Part shown: positions 24,312 through 37,175 of the stretch, in pieces | Layout of the letters: each line of letters begins with the position of its first letter | Position numbering within the stretch: position 1 is the stretch's first letter | NCBI GenBank assembly: GCA_963969595.1 | Contig: OZ018408.1 | Coordinates: 1,054,001-1,118,000 of the forward strand | DNA length: 64,000 nt | Source of the DNA: Neckera pumila | Taxonomy: Eukaryota > Streptophyta > Bryopsida > Hypnales > Neckeraceae | Direction of reading: 5' to 3' | The notes under the pieces: generated by a model | What the model was told of the DNA's origin: nothing | What the model saw: only the letters and a program-made list of their open reading frames with translations | Database searches by the model: none | Translations under genes and position numbers: made by a program

Positions 24312-27300
24312 TTACCGAGGAGACGGGATGGAGTACCGTGAGGCCATGGACTCTTGCGAAGTGTCCGTGAAATTTTCCCCTCGAGCTGTGAGTTCCGAGA
24401 CACTAGAGTGCCGCCCTTGCCCTTGCCCTTCCCCTTCCCGGACTTGCGGGAGGCCCAGTTTGGCACACCTCTGATCTTCCAGCACTGCAGCATCCCGAAG
24501 CTCCTGCACCACTTCTTGCATGTTTGGCCTGTGACTCTCTTTGGGCTCCACACTGGCCATGGCCACTTCAATCACTTTCCACATGCTCTCCAAGCTGAAG
24601 TCGCCTTGCAGGTTTGAATCTACGATTTCTTGCAAGTTCCCAGCTTGTAAGTGAGGCCTCACCTGTACAGTACAGCCACTGATAAGTAGGCGACTAGGCA
24701 TCAGGGTTGACAATTTGAAGCACAAGATTGAACTCTGGTTATCTCACACATGACTTGCGTCGAGAGAGAAACCTGGAAATTTGGAAAGAAATTTTGATGT
24801 CCCTTTGTTGTATGAGAAAAAATAAGAAGGTTCAAAAAGCGATTCAAAAATTCTGAAGATTCTCAAATGCAGCCCCTTCCCTTGCATTTTGAGAAAACTT
24901 CGAACCTCACTATTCATGATAACTTGAGTGGCTAGCCTCAAATGTACAAAAAAAAACAGAAGTTGAAAAACTGCTACAATATGCAACTTTCACACCCCCT
25001 ACTATCAAGATTGAGTGTTGGATGTTATGGCTTGTGGTGGGTGCAAGTCACATTGAGTTGTGTAGCAATGAGGTAATGACTTGTGACCACCACAAGCAGT
25101 AGTGCACTAGATAGATTATTCAATCCAACATAGTTGCCGAAGAAAAAAGCAACAAATGCAAACAAGTGTCTTGCGTGTTGAATTCATTGAGTACAAAGAG
25201 AATGAGGATGTGCCAATACACTCCCAAAAAGGTAGAGTTGGTTATAGGTACATAACAGTCATGATATTGTTTAGTAGTGACATTTGTGAATTGTAAGTTG
25301 CGAACTAAGAGTTATTCAAAAAAAAGTTGGAGAAAATCAAGTTATGTTTTTTCTGACATATGAAACTCTCAGTTGTTCAAATTGAGCTCATCTTTGCAAA
25401 ACAAGTGTTCAAGGCTCCTTTCATGTCACTTCAAAGGGTGCATGCAGAGCAAGTGTTTTTTGTGTATTATGGTGGTTAGAATATCGGAAAATGTAGTTCT
25501 TGTGACATGTACACTAGCCAAAGGATTTTGTTGGGGACCTTAAACTAACAAACTCTTCATGTACTCCGACTCTGGAAGAAAGAACTGAAGTTCATTTTCT
25601 TAGGCGGTTAGATTTGTCAAATGCACATGGAAATTGAAAAGTTTATCTTGCAAAAACAAAATCAGATGGATCTTCTAGAAATTAGGATGCCCTAAAACTG
25701 ACCCTGTTCTAAAAGCGTCCACTAAGTTAGGCTAGATGAAGGGTTGATATAAGAAAAAAATTATGTATAACTATTCTACATTTCAGGATGGAGCCACATT
25801 TAAAATTTCTATGCCTTCCGTGTATGTCCATCTCCATCATTGAATTTTCCTTTGAGCTCACAGAATTTTTCATTTTGCTCTATCCTTTACATACATACTG
25901 ACATGCTCTAAGGGACGCTTCATGGACCTCTTTTCTTAGGCATTTCGAAGTTTGCTTGTTCATATATCACCAGGTTGGTCAACGGAAAATGATGAAGGCC
26001 ATGTAAGGGATATCTGTCCAGTACAAGAGTGGAACTTACCACTTCAGTGATGCTCAATTTATGGCCCGGATTGGAAAGTGACATGCTGATGGGTGGCCGC
26101 CCACAAATGAGCTCCAACAACACCACACCAAAGCTGTAGACGTCGCTCTTCACAGTCAACTTCTGGGAGATGTAGTACCTTCAGAATACCACCAACACAC
26201 ACTTTCATGAACCTCCACTCAAAGTTGTGTTATTTTTTTCCAAAAACGGAGGTATTTAATAAAATCTCGTGGAACTGAAAGCTTTGGTTTGTAACACCTC
26301 TTTGAAATTCCTCTTTTGGCCCACCCGTATTAATTAATTATCACCCATGTTAATCATCAAGATAATGATGTCGAAAGAGTGAGGAGGTTACTCAGGGTCA
26401 AGATAGCCGGCAGTCCCTTTAACGAGGGTTGAGATGTGCGAGACGCCTTCAGCTTGTAAAGCAAACTTGGAGAGCCCAAAATCTGAAACTTTGGCCTCCA
26501 TGCGCTCCGTCAGCAAAATATTGCTACTCTTCACGTCTCGGTGGATAATACTGGGGCGACAGGCCATGTGCAGGTATTCCAAACCTGTAAACGAACAATG
26601 TTGGAAACCTCATATAAACCCTGACATATCTATCAGAATATAAACTCTAACATATCTCTATCACATTATAAACCCTAACATGTCTATCAGAAAGAGTTCC
26701 TAATAGTAATAAACTTTCCAGAATTCAACAAAAAACATAACCAACGTTCTTGATCTTTCCCTGACCATCCTATTGAATATTCTGCACATCTGGACCGAGA
26801 GTCATTGCTTGCTACCCTAGATAAGAGTGACGAGTTTTGAGGTGAACATACAATGTGCAGCATCCAGGGCAATGTGGACTCGAGTGTTCCAGCTCAATGG
26901 AGTTGTTGCCGATGGACCTATGCCAGCCACATGCCAAGTCTTCCTCAGTCAGTACCATCAGGCTATATATTATAATCTTGCTTATGATCCCATGTCCACG
27001 CAAACCCCCTATTGAGACAACATTAGAAAAACACCACTGCCATGTTGTTTCAATCTCTCGAAACAATCAATATCCCAATGTTGCCATTTTGATGCTATTT
27101 CAGCAGGGGTTTCACCAATCGCGGAAGCAAAAACAAAATAAAGAGTTTGAAATGTGATCCATCGGACCACTTGTACAGGTTTAAAACCCCCCACTTTGAA
27201 AAATACATAACAAACTCATACATAGTAATGCAAATCTGACCATAACACATATATATTGCTCTCGTATTTAAAGAGCCCTATCCATGTCTCAAAAAAATTT

Positions 27301-30300
27301 CCCATATTTGTTAAAATGCTCAAAGAGATGCACATCGTATCCACAACGTCATGTTTTGTGACAATTTGGAAGAAAGTGACACAAGAAAGTTGACATTCAA
27401 GGGCAAACCTACCATATAGATGATCCTGCAGGCTTCCATTCGGATAGAACTCGTAAATCAACATTTGCTTGTCCTTGTCTTGGCAAAAACCAATGAGAGA
27501 GACCAGGTTCTTATGGTGGATACGTGATAACAAATCCACCTTCAAGACCAAGAACAAAATCAGTGAGATCGTTACCCGGCTACTTATCAGGCACATCTTC
27601 GATGTGAAATTCTCAAGAATCTAACCGTCAGAATTAATGCTGAAAAGCAATTCTTTTGCATAAATGTTACATTTATATTATGTACATAGTATATGTCACC
27701 ATTTTTGGGTGAAAAATTAGACTGTTTTGAGAATCTTAGAAAGCTAGGTGTGAGAATCTCACTAGTCCAGAGGACCATAAAAAAGACTGTTTATTTGTAC
27801 AAAGATATGTGATAAGAGTTTTCACAGTACCTCGGTAAAAAACTCAGACTGTCCTTGCGTTGAGATTCCATTCGAGACCTTAATCGCCACTTCTTGGTCA
27901 GTGGCCAATTTGCCATAATACACAGGGCCAAATCCGCCTTCACCAATCTTCTCACTGAAGTTCTTGCTTGCGGTGCGCAATTCTCGTATGCTGAATTCTT
28001 CTGTGCGGGTTTGGAAACTGTGCTGCTTGTTAACTCTCTTCTTCCCTACACGATGGCCATATACATCAAATTCATTGAAAGTGCTTAAAGCAATGTGCAA
28101 ATCCTTTCTGCCTTGTTTTCCCAATCCACCTGTACAACCTTCAAGTATACATTCCTTGTGCTTCTAACAAAGCTAGTGGGGGTAGACAGACTTCCGCCCC
28201 TGTCCGGGGATCATTTTTGTGCAAAAAACACTTGATAAGATTTTAAGCTTTCCGAAAGTCAAGTACACTGAAAACGATTTTGGTGAACACTTACAAATAC
28301 AAGGTACTTTACTGATGTCATGAGATTGCCAGAGTCACGCAAGAGTGAGAGTATTATGAACTCCTTTTTGGCTCAGCAAAATTAAGAACCCTAAACCCTC
28401 AATCCTAAATATTAAATCATTCATGTGTAGATGGAAAAAATTAATTACCTGATTCCACGTCGTGTTTGGATTTCCGTCGACGCCAATGGTAGAGAGCATA
28501 GAAAGCCATAAGGACCAGGAGGCACCCCAAGATCCCCACCACAATAGAGAGGACGTGTGACTTCCAGTTTCCAGATTTCCCACCAGTGATCACTCCACAC
28601 GCATCATGCTCTTGGCATAGCATTGGATTTCCAGAAACACTGCCCTCCAGAGAATTTCATTAGTTTTAGCTGAATCGTCATTATTTAATAAAATGTATGA
28701 CAAAAACAATATGTGAAGCAGCTCATTATACTGAGAATGCATTACCGCACTTACTTCATGATTATGAGCCTGTTACCCCTCTTGGGTAACCTCCCTCCTA
28801 AATGGTTGTCTTGCAAATACCTGTATTTAAGCACTCTAAAAGTTAATTTTGTCACAAGGATTGAAAAAAGTTAAAAGGTCCAATGCCTTCGCCATAAAAA
28901 ATTATTCACTGACAGCGTTGATTCATATTATGGTGCATCATCATGATGGAGATCGACATCTACGGGAGAACACGAAGCAAAACATATGAATACATGGTCA
29001 CAGAAATGAAGCAAAAGATATGTACTTACACTTCTTGCAAGTTTGGTAAATCAAAAAGCGATTGTGGGATAACTCCTGACAAGGAGTTATGCTGCAGGTA
29101 TCTACCAGATCAAACACCAAAAGAAATGTATCATGATCCACCAGATGAACCGAGTTTCACATTTAGAACAAAAAGGAAATTCATAATGCAATCGCTTTTA
29201 TAAACCAACTCGACGACTGAGTCTATTGATGAGATGACTCAGACCTGTATGTAATACAGCAATTCTAACGATTCTAATGAGACACCCACTATGGCAAGCG
29301 TCACAATACAGAAAATATCTTGAGAGAACACGATTTTCAGTAAAATTATATTGCTTCAGGAACTATTAAAAACAATCATACAGATAATCTTCCCCATGAT
29401 AAATAGAGAGGCCTCCAAATGGCCACTGTCACAATGAAAACCTCCTCATAGAGAACATTCTCTCTATAATGTGTCTAAATGTTTTTAATTAATTTAACTG
29501 AAAACCTTGTTAAATCGATGATTGAGCTTGCAAAAGCGAAATCATCAGTTGTAGGACATACAAGTGTGTAAGGCTCTTCAGCTGGCTGAAATCCGGAATC
29601 GGCCCACTCAAGAGATTGTTGCTTAACAATCTGAAATATTCACACGTCACAAAATACATGCTCTGTTGTCAGTTCGTAAGATTCAGTCATTGGTCAGTAC
29701 TTGGAATGCCATTAATATCAAATGCGTAAGAACAGCTTACATGGAGCTCAGCGCCGTCAGAATGCCTATACTTGTTGCAATGGGACCAGAGAGATTCATA
29801 TTTGCAAGGTTCCTGCAATCATCCATCAACAATTGTGAATACAAACGAGATCACGTCCCATTTTTTGAAGATCAGAATACAAACACACGGTTTTCACCTA
29901 TGTACCGAATTGATCAAATATTAAGAAATGGAGACTTACAAAGTGGAGATGCGGGGGCCACTTGGATCTAGTGTGCACGTTAACCAATCGTAAGGAAAAG
30001 GGGAACAAGGATCACCACTCCAGTACGTCAAATTATAGCGATGCTTTATATCCTCGATTGCCATGGCTGCACTGTTCACATCCTTTGCCACTTAAGAATT
30101 GGACAAAAGCTGAACTGTCATGTAAGAAACCTAGATCCCAAGAAAAGACAACTTAACACAATACACGTACTGAATATCTTGGAGAAAATCCGTCCCTAGT
30201 TTCCACCTTATATCATCAAAACTCAAGAAACATTGTGAAATATATCCAACTAAACTAACTTCAACCTTACAAATCCAAATTACATTCAATTCTGGACCTC

Positions 30301-33109
30301 TCCGAAGTTAATATGAAATCATTCTTTGTACCGGTTTCTGATTAGGTCATCTGGAGACCCCTCCAACCTGATTTGTGACTGTAACCAGGCAGGAAGATTA
30401 ATTGTTACAAACTGGTGATGATCTCAAATTAGACTAATTCGGCTCCTGTACGTGATTCCAGAGTTGGGCCAGAGAAGGGCATTACCATCCGTCCAGAACG
30501 TCCTCTGCTGCACCTCCTCAAAGATTTGGTACGCCTCATAAGCGTTCAAAATGGGTAGTCCACTGGAGTCCACACACGGATTGAACGTGAAGTTCCCCAA
30601 CTGCGCAATGGCAGCATACGTTTTTTCTACCTGCAGCGTGGTGTACAAGCCACTGGCCCCAGAAGCCAGCAGAATACTGAAATCCACCACCCAGGGCTTG
30701 CTGTCCAGAGAGACATCAAACCTGCGGGAGGACACGTTCATGCTCCCGTCGATCTCAGCGAAGTAAAGCACCACGTAGTACTTCACATTCGGAACCCACG
30801 GTTGGAACTGGGAGCCTCGCAGAAGCTTTGCGGTTTTCATCACGGCCATGGGAGGCTTGTTGGAGGCGGAGGAGACCTCGACTGGTTGCGTTGTGTTGAT
30901 GGAAATGCCAGGAACGTTTTCACCCAGCCAAATTCTGTCGAAGGGATCGTCCGGATACCTGTGGATGTGTCCAGAGTTACGCTTAGTAGTGGAATGTTGA
31001 CTAGAAACAATGGCTAGTGCATAAATTCCTAAAACACTATTCACTTCACTAAACCCACGGTCTCATTACATATGAACACTTCGACTGATCATATAATATA
31101 ATTCAGATATGACCAAACTCACGTCACCAGAATCAGTAACGAACATTGCATGTGCTGGTTACTAAATGCTCAAGAATTGAACAAAAGAATAACCCGCCAC
31201 TCAGAAGTGCAACAAAGCATGAAACAAATTGGTCGTTCGTGGCGTTGAGGGCTAAACACTGGATGCCCAAGAAGCTCAAATTCAGCCTCATTTCTGTGGC
31301 AGTTAGGTTTTGACTAACTAGGTCAGATGAGAATTTCTTTCGTTCTCTTTAATTCGTTCCATTTCATGTTCTTCAACGATTCTGCTGATATATATAAGAT
31401 TTGCCCCATCGGAATGTATTCTGTTCACAATATGCACGGTTAACCAAATTGGTCATTTTCAAAGCATGTGCACACTCTCTGTCCTCGCCATGAGGCGGTT
31501 CAGCATCCAGATTAGAACTTCAGATAAAACTTAACACCCTGTAGCATACCATACCGACTGCAAAAGCACTTTCGTTACCTGACGATTGTCAGCTTATCAG
31601 CGCCGAAATTCTTCCGATCCAGGAGCAGCAGATAGTACCCTTTCTCCGCCAATGCGTACATTCCCTTTTCCATGGGCCTTAGCTCCAGAGATGAAATATA
31701 AGGCACATCTTCACTCCCTTTTCGCAGCAAGCAAACATACATATCCTCTCGTGACGCTTTGAGCACGACCTCCACGAAATCTCCGTTGAAGGCGTCCACT
31801 GACCTAATCCGAGTGGCCTCCACGAAAACGTCGAACTCCGGTGGTGGGCTTTGCGGGAGAAAACTCATCCTGAGGAGGTATGTCACATTCCTCGTCACGG
31901 GCAACGTGTAGCAACTCTTGTTGTGAGGGCCTGGGAACCTGCGAACGGTGTTCATGGTGTGCACGGGGTTGTAGATGAAGCCGTTGCCAGCGTTCTCGTC
32001 GACGGCGTTCACTCCAGAGGAAGTGTAGTCTTTGTCTGTAGTCCAGGTCATGTTGAGAGCTGTGTCGTGGTTCGGAGCATTGGCGCCACAGTCGATGTTG
32101 ATGAACCCTGAAGAATTCAAACAAAAAACGTGAAGTTAGGGAACAGGTATATATTGTAAGAGGGAGAGGTCCCATTCACAGGGAGAGGTTCCATTCAGCA
32201 AACAGGTGAACCTTGAACCTCTTGCTATAACGATCTAGAAACTTGTGTCACCGAGTTATAACTTTGCACATTTATTCTTTGTGAAGTTAAAAACTAATTG
32301 CAAAAAAGCGAAATGTCAATAGAGTGAGTGTTTACACACTTAACACAAGTCAAAGATCACCTGTATGATCAATGGAGCATCTCATGTCCTGAATGGTTAA
32401 TGGAGCCTCTACTTTACCAACAGAAACTCATCTCTTCCAATACGGACACTTAGTTGGCCTTCTTGCACCCCAAGGTCTTAAGCAGGGTTTAAGCATATAT
32501 GGATTGAAAAAATGTGGTCCATCGATCGGCACTCATCTTTGAATGGAAATGGGGTTAGTTTTCTGCTATATATCCCTTTAATACTGATCTACACAACCGT
32601 CCACTCATCCGATGCTTTTACGAGAAATCTTTCAATACATTGGGTGAGAAAGAAACTTGATATCAAGAGCTAGAGTTTGACGCTGCAGTTCGCAAAATGA
32701 TCTTTCCAGTGAGTGATCTTTATTGAGTGATCTCCCAATGAATACACACTCCTCGTCTCCGTGTTGGTAATAATGCTTAGCAAATAGTATATATACGACC
32801 TCTCAAAGCTGAAGGACAACACTAATGCACTAATTAATGCAGCCAGCCGTCAAGATATAGACTTTCACCTTCAATGTCAAGAGTTGCCCAGATATACTCC
32901 AGCTCAAGAATGCAAGCAAACTTCACAATTTACAGCCATTGTACTCCAACACAGTTCAAGCGACAAGTAAAAACCTACATATGCAGCGACAAACAAGCTT
33001 TCCTGGAAATTATCGTACCTGGCTGGGCGTGCACTTGCCATGTGAGAGTTGACACCCACAAGGCCACTACACCCAAACAAGAAAACATCCTAGGAAGTGC
33101 GGCAGCCAT
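24312..33109 (-). CDS. Malectin-like LRR receptor-like protein kinase, complete, 954 aa
   Basis: Plasma-membrane receptor kinase of the LRR-I/malectin-like class. Exons: 33019-33109, 31579-32107, 30486-30958, 29940-30066, 29741-29812, 29562-29630, 29030-29101, 28755-28820, 28449-28639, 27831-28129, 27413-27539, 26852-26917, 26392-26584, 26040-26178, 24312-24662; they total 2865 nt (955 codons with stop) and every phase agrees. Signal peptide about 1-29; malectin-like domain about 30-365 ([21 protein letters not shown]); [11 protein letters not shown] box; LRRs encoded one per 72/69/72/66-nt exon; membrane helix about 528-549; kinase from about 620 with [16 protein letters not shown] (Lys about 647), [19 protein letters not shown] and [10 protein letters not shown]. 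The catalytic Lys, HRD and DFG are present, so the kinase should be active and is RD-type. The ligand cannot be told from sequence; relatives act in growth, symbiosis or immunity. Confidence 0.95.
32159..32196. repeat. Short tandem duplication in intron 1 of the receptor kinase
   Basis: The unit AGGGAGAGGTCCCATTCAC is repeated with one difference (AGGGAGAGGTTCCATTCAG) directly after itself. It is intronic and of no evident consequence. Confidence 0.75.
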
Positions 33110-34015
33110 CGGGTGACAGCATATATTCAGCAACAAAGTCTGCTTGACATTTGGAAGCTTGTTCCACTAGCTCCAGTACTCACTCACTCACTCACTCACT
33201 CTTTCCCTCGCTCAATGTTGCCACTGCAAGCTTCTGAACACTCCATCCCAAATCTTGACAAACTCCAGCATACCCATGGCGCGCGTCTTTCTCAGCTCAT
33301 CAGCTAACGCTGCGAAAGCTTGGGAGTGTCGAAGAAGCTGGAGCTACAGAGTGCAGTCGAGCTACGTTAGCTAGCTGCTTCATGTCCCTTTCAGAAGTGT
33401 AAATAGCTAGTGGGCCAGTACTCCATCAGTAAGTACACACGTGGTGCGATTGCAACGGGGATTTAAGAGGAACTGAGGAAGTCGGACGGACCATGCAATA
33501 TATATTGCAATCGGGTCATGGTCTCGTGGATCTGATCGAGTGGAATCAAAGTGCAGGTCGATTGCGGACATAAGTTATATTTTCAACGTTGATTTGAAGA
33601 AGCTTTTTGAGTGGGCGATATGTAAGTACTGGACTGTACCCAGTTTGCAGTGCAGCAGCTCGATTTGAGTTATAGGACACCCTGAAATCCTGATATAAGT
33701 TATACTCCAGAACAGTTAAGAGCGGCATGTGAGAAAAGCCTGCCCGAGCTAGATGCAAGTTTGAATAAATGGTTTGCGGTCGTTTCTGACTGCCAGGCAG
33801 AGGTTGGCAGAAGTACTCACGGCACCTGAAATGGTACAGATCCAACTGCTCTACCTTCAAGATCCAACTGATGGCTGCTCTGCTCTACCTTCAAGATTAT
33901 GGAAGGAATGTGGAACCTCCTGTAGTACTCCGGGGCAGACTGGCTGATTGCGGCTGCCGAGGGGCTCAATTAGTACATTTCAGTGTGAAGGAGGCCCTCT
34001 TCTAGTTACACTAAC
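33110..34015. promoter_or_regulatory. 5' flank of the receptor kinase gene, with an ACTC microsatellite
   Basis: Presumed promoter and 5' UTR of the leftward gene. It holds a short (ACTC) run at about 33178-33204, and a TATATATTG tract near 33497 lies some 390 bp upstream of the ATG. No separate coding sequence is supported. Confidence 0.4.
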
Positions 34016-34018
34016 TTA

Positions 34019-34134
34019 GAGCATCCCCACTGCAACACACTGAAGCAACACTCTAAAGGTTTTGCACTGATGAGGAATTTTCTCCATTGATTTGCTTCAG
34101 AATGTTGCTTCAGCGGAATATAGTGGGGCTGTTC
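34019..34134. mobile_element. Harbinger-like miniature element with TTA target duplication
   Basis: The ends GAGCATCCCCACTGCA and, reverse-complemented from the right, GAACAGCCCCACTATA form an imperfect inverted repeat. Direct TTA copies flank it at 34016-34018 and 34135-34137, the 3-bp duplication typical of PIF/Harbinger elements. The 116-bp body carries pairing GAAGCAACA/TGTTGCTTC segments and can fold on itself. Non-coding. Confidence 0.75.
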
Positions 34135-34137
34135 TTA

Positions 34138-37100
34138 AAGTAGACATACCTCATCATTAGCTCACCGGAGTAGGCCCCTCCAAATGAACTTTTAACTTTT
34201 GACTAGCTTATAATTAGAACTTGAATTTTTTTTTCATTGGAAGCGCATTCAAAAAGTAATTTGGATAGGTACAAAAAAATCCAAATGTAGACATTGAATA
34301 AAGAAAATAAACCATTTCATAAGCTAGATAAAAGACAAAAATTATAGTGATATTGGCAAATCACGATTACCAATGCAAATTTCAGTCTAAGTTGCATCAA
34401 TGCACTTTGGAGTGAAACGTGCATTGGTATACGCATCTTATGGGACAACTTCACATGGAAAGTTGTGAATATAAGGTAGGAGATCCATAAAGCGTTCGGA
34501 CTCTAAAAGCTTCCATTTCTTGAAATAGACATTATTTGTACATTTTGCTCTCTTATTGCACCAACAATATACAAACAGTGTGCATTTGAGGCAATGGACG
34601 CCTTCATGACCATTGCATTTCAATTTCAAAAATTCATAACTAATTTCATGAAGCTCCAAAGAAATATGAAACAACTTGGGTTAGATGCCAATTTCATTTG
34701 TCTTTCAAGAAAATTTTATTGAAAAATATTTCAAGAAGTCTAACCTCCCCAAATTAATTTCCAGCTCTTAAATAAGAGTTCTATAGACCTCCTACCTTGT
34801 AGTCCATTATATGAAAGCCTATTATATATGTTCCCTGAAGGAGTGTTATTAGAGGAGGTTGAATGTACCACAATATTTCATGCATTTTGTATGCTTAGCA
34901 ATTATGGTATGGTGGCCAGGTAACTTTTGTTTGAGCATGAGAATAAATAGCAAGGTACAAATAATGAGCTTTCACATTGGTATTCCAGACTGAACTGAAG
35001 CTGCTTGTGTGTGACAAAGCAATTTCAACTTTATTGGCAATTTTCTGATTGCCAAATTAAACTGAGATTGAGTGACAATCTTGATTAACATAGAAATGAG
35101 TTGGGTTTTTTATTCACATGGACGGAAATGGCAGAATGGTATTTAGTTGACATTGAGGTAAACAGTGAGCCCATTGTGTACAAAATTATAATGGTGGTGT
35201 ACATTCAAGTTCTGAAATGTAGACCACTAGTATGATTTTGTCCACATTGAACTTGTTCCCATTTGGTCCCACAGTGGCTTCACTTACCTTACATAAAATT
35301 GGGTTATTCAACATCATAGCATGTTTCCTAAGTACTAAAAAATTATTTTGATTTTTGTAGGATCTTGCTGGCATTGAGAGAGTATTAAAAAAAATTGGTA
35401 TACTTGTATTTTTTACATACAAGACAAAAATTTCATGGAATTATTAATGAAAGTGTTGATTATAGGCATACTCTAGGCTTTTGTGTTCAAAAAAATTAAT
35501 GTACATCTTAGGCAATAATCTACGTGGGTAGGTTTTATAACAAGGTCAAAATTAGACATTCTAAGAAATTGCCTTGAAAATGGCATCTACAACAAAGAAT
35601 TATCCCTACTTGTGAATTGTGCAAACTTTGTATTCCTATAATTTTGTCTATATGGCAATATCATATATGCATTTGTGTTCCCTTGAAAGTCAACATTGCA
35701 TTGTTGGCATAGACAATGCACTTCTTTAAATTGCATTCTTGGGTTTTATATTACCTTAAAAAGATGATTTGATGAGATCTTGTGTTGAGAACTTACAATC
35801 CACAAATATCAATTTCTTCATCTAATGTGTAAGTATATCCAAAAGATTTCTAAAGAGTTTCATTTAGTATTGGTGAGAGCATGTTTGCATGACTACAACA
35901 GAAGTCACTCTTATTGTTCATAGATAAACTCTATTTCCTAAGCTTGAAGCTCTTCTTGGAATTTTAGATTGGAACATTTGTCCTCCCATCCCTAAAACCA
36001 CCTTGAAATTTAATCCCTAAGTGCTCTGAAGTCGTGATACTTGACACCCTTCATTATAAGACACCCTTTTTCAATGACAATTGGATGTAATTGGATGAAG
36101 AAATACATATCCACCGAGGTTATAGTAAGAATTGAGTAAAAACTCAAACAAGGATTCAAGCACTAATGATTAAAAAATTGAAGCTTATCTAGTTGCTATA
36201 AGTCATTATCTTATGAGAAAATGATTTTGCCTTTAGAACTAATCTTTAAGGTAACTACACCTAAAATCACACTAATAAGTTATGACATGACCAATATGCT
36301 ATAGAAAATGAACAACAATTTTTGTATATTGGTGAAGGAATATGAATCAAAATGCAAGTGGTTCCATAATTTTTGGACGTATTGTGAATTAATTATAAAT
36401 TTTCAAAGATGCAAGGTGTAGGGTGCTAAAGTATCATATAGGTGATGGCAAAATCCATTTGATGCACATAAAGAAATGACACAAGTAGTACCATAACATG
36501 TCATAGAGAAGAAGTTAAAACAATAGAAAGTGTACCCAAAATTGACCACTTGTAAGATTGTCACTTCCACAATGTTATAAATAGAGCTGCACACTACTCA
36601 AAGTGGCCCCTAACTCCACTTTACATTTGTCCTTGGAATGTGCACCATTTTGAGTATCCTCCCTATTCATTTTCCATTCAAAGGCAAGGATCGATTTTGA
36701 GGAGTAGTCCATTTTAGGTGTAGTTACATTATCGGTCAAGTTAGGCGGGAAATATTTCTGAAAATCAAAGCCAAAGTTTTTGAAAAACTATTTTTTTCTT
36801 AAAGTTATTTTTGTACTGAAAAAGAAACTCTGTAAAATATATATATATATTCTTCTTTTGGTGTAACCGTACGTTCCAAATTTCCAACAAAAAAATCAAA
36901 TATTTCAGAAGGATGTGCCGATCCCCTCCCTTACTGAAGTTCGATGTACTAAGTTACCAGTACAGTACCATGGCTGGTATGTTCACCTGCAGCTGTCTGT
37001 GAGAGAGATCATGTGGCTGTATGGGATAATGGAATGGAAGGACTGAGCCATGACTTGTGTTGACTTACAGGACCACTGCTCCAAGAAAACTTGGCAACTT

Positions 37101-37172
37101 CTGTTTATACCGCTCCTACAAACTTAAAAGTTTAGCGAAATAGCTGTTGGATTTTCAAGAAGAGCTTGCAGT
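34138..37172. other. Gene-free AT-rich desert with dispersed repeat remnants
   Basis: No gene supported. The stretch about 34560-34790 shares phrases with 42760-42960 (AACTAATTTCA, TTGGGTTAG.GCCAATT, TTTCAAG.AG), showing that it is a diverged copy of the element ending at 42957. The remainder is AT-rich with no recognised ends. Confidence 0.45.
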
Positions 37173-37175
37173 TAA

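Noticed and set aside
31804..32175. Second long frames overlapping the receptor kinase exon (minus 31804-32175, plus 31851-32111)
   Set aside because: They are shadows of the GC-rich malectin exon in other frames. The in-frame product matches the family and fits the splice phases.
36005..36030. TTAATCCCTAAG near 36010 as another TTAA-element end
   Set aside because: Only 12 bp match, the interior shows no family similarity and no inverse end was found.
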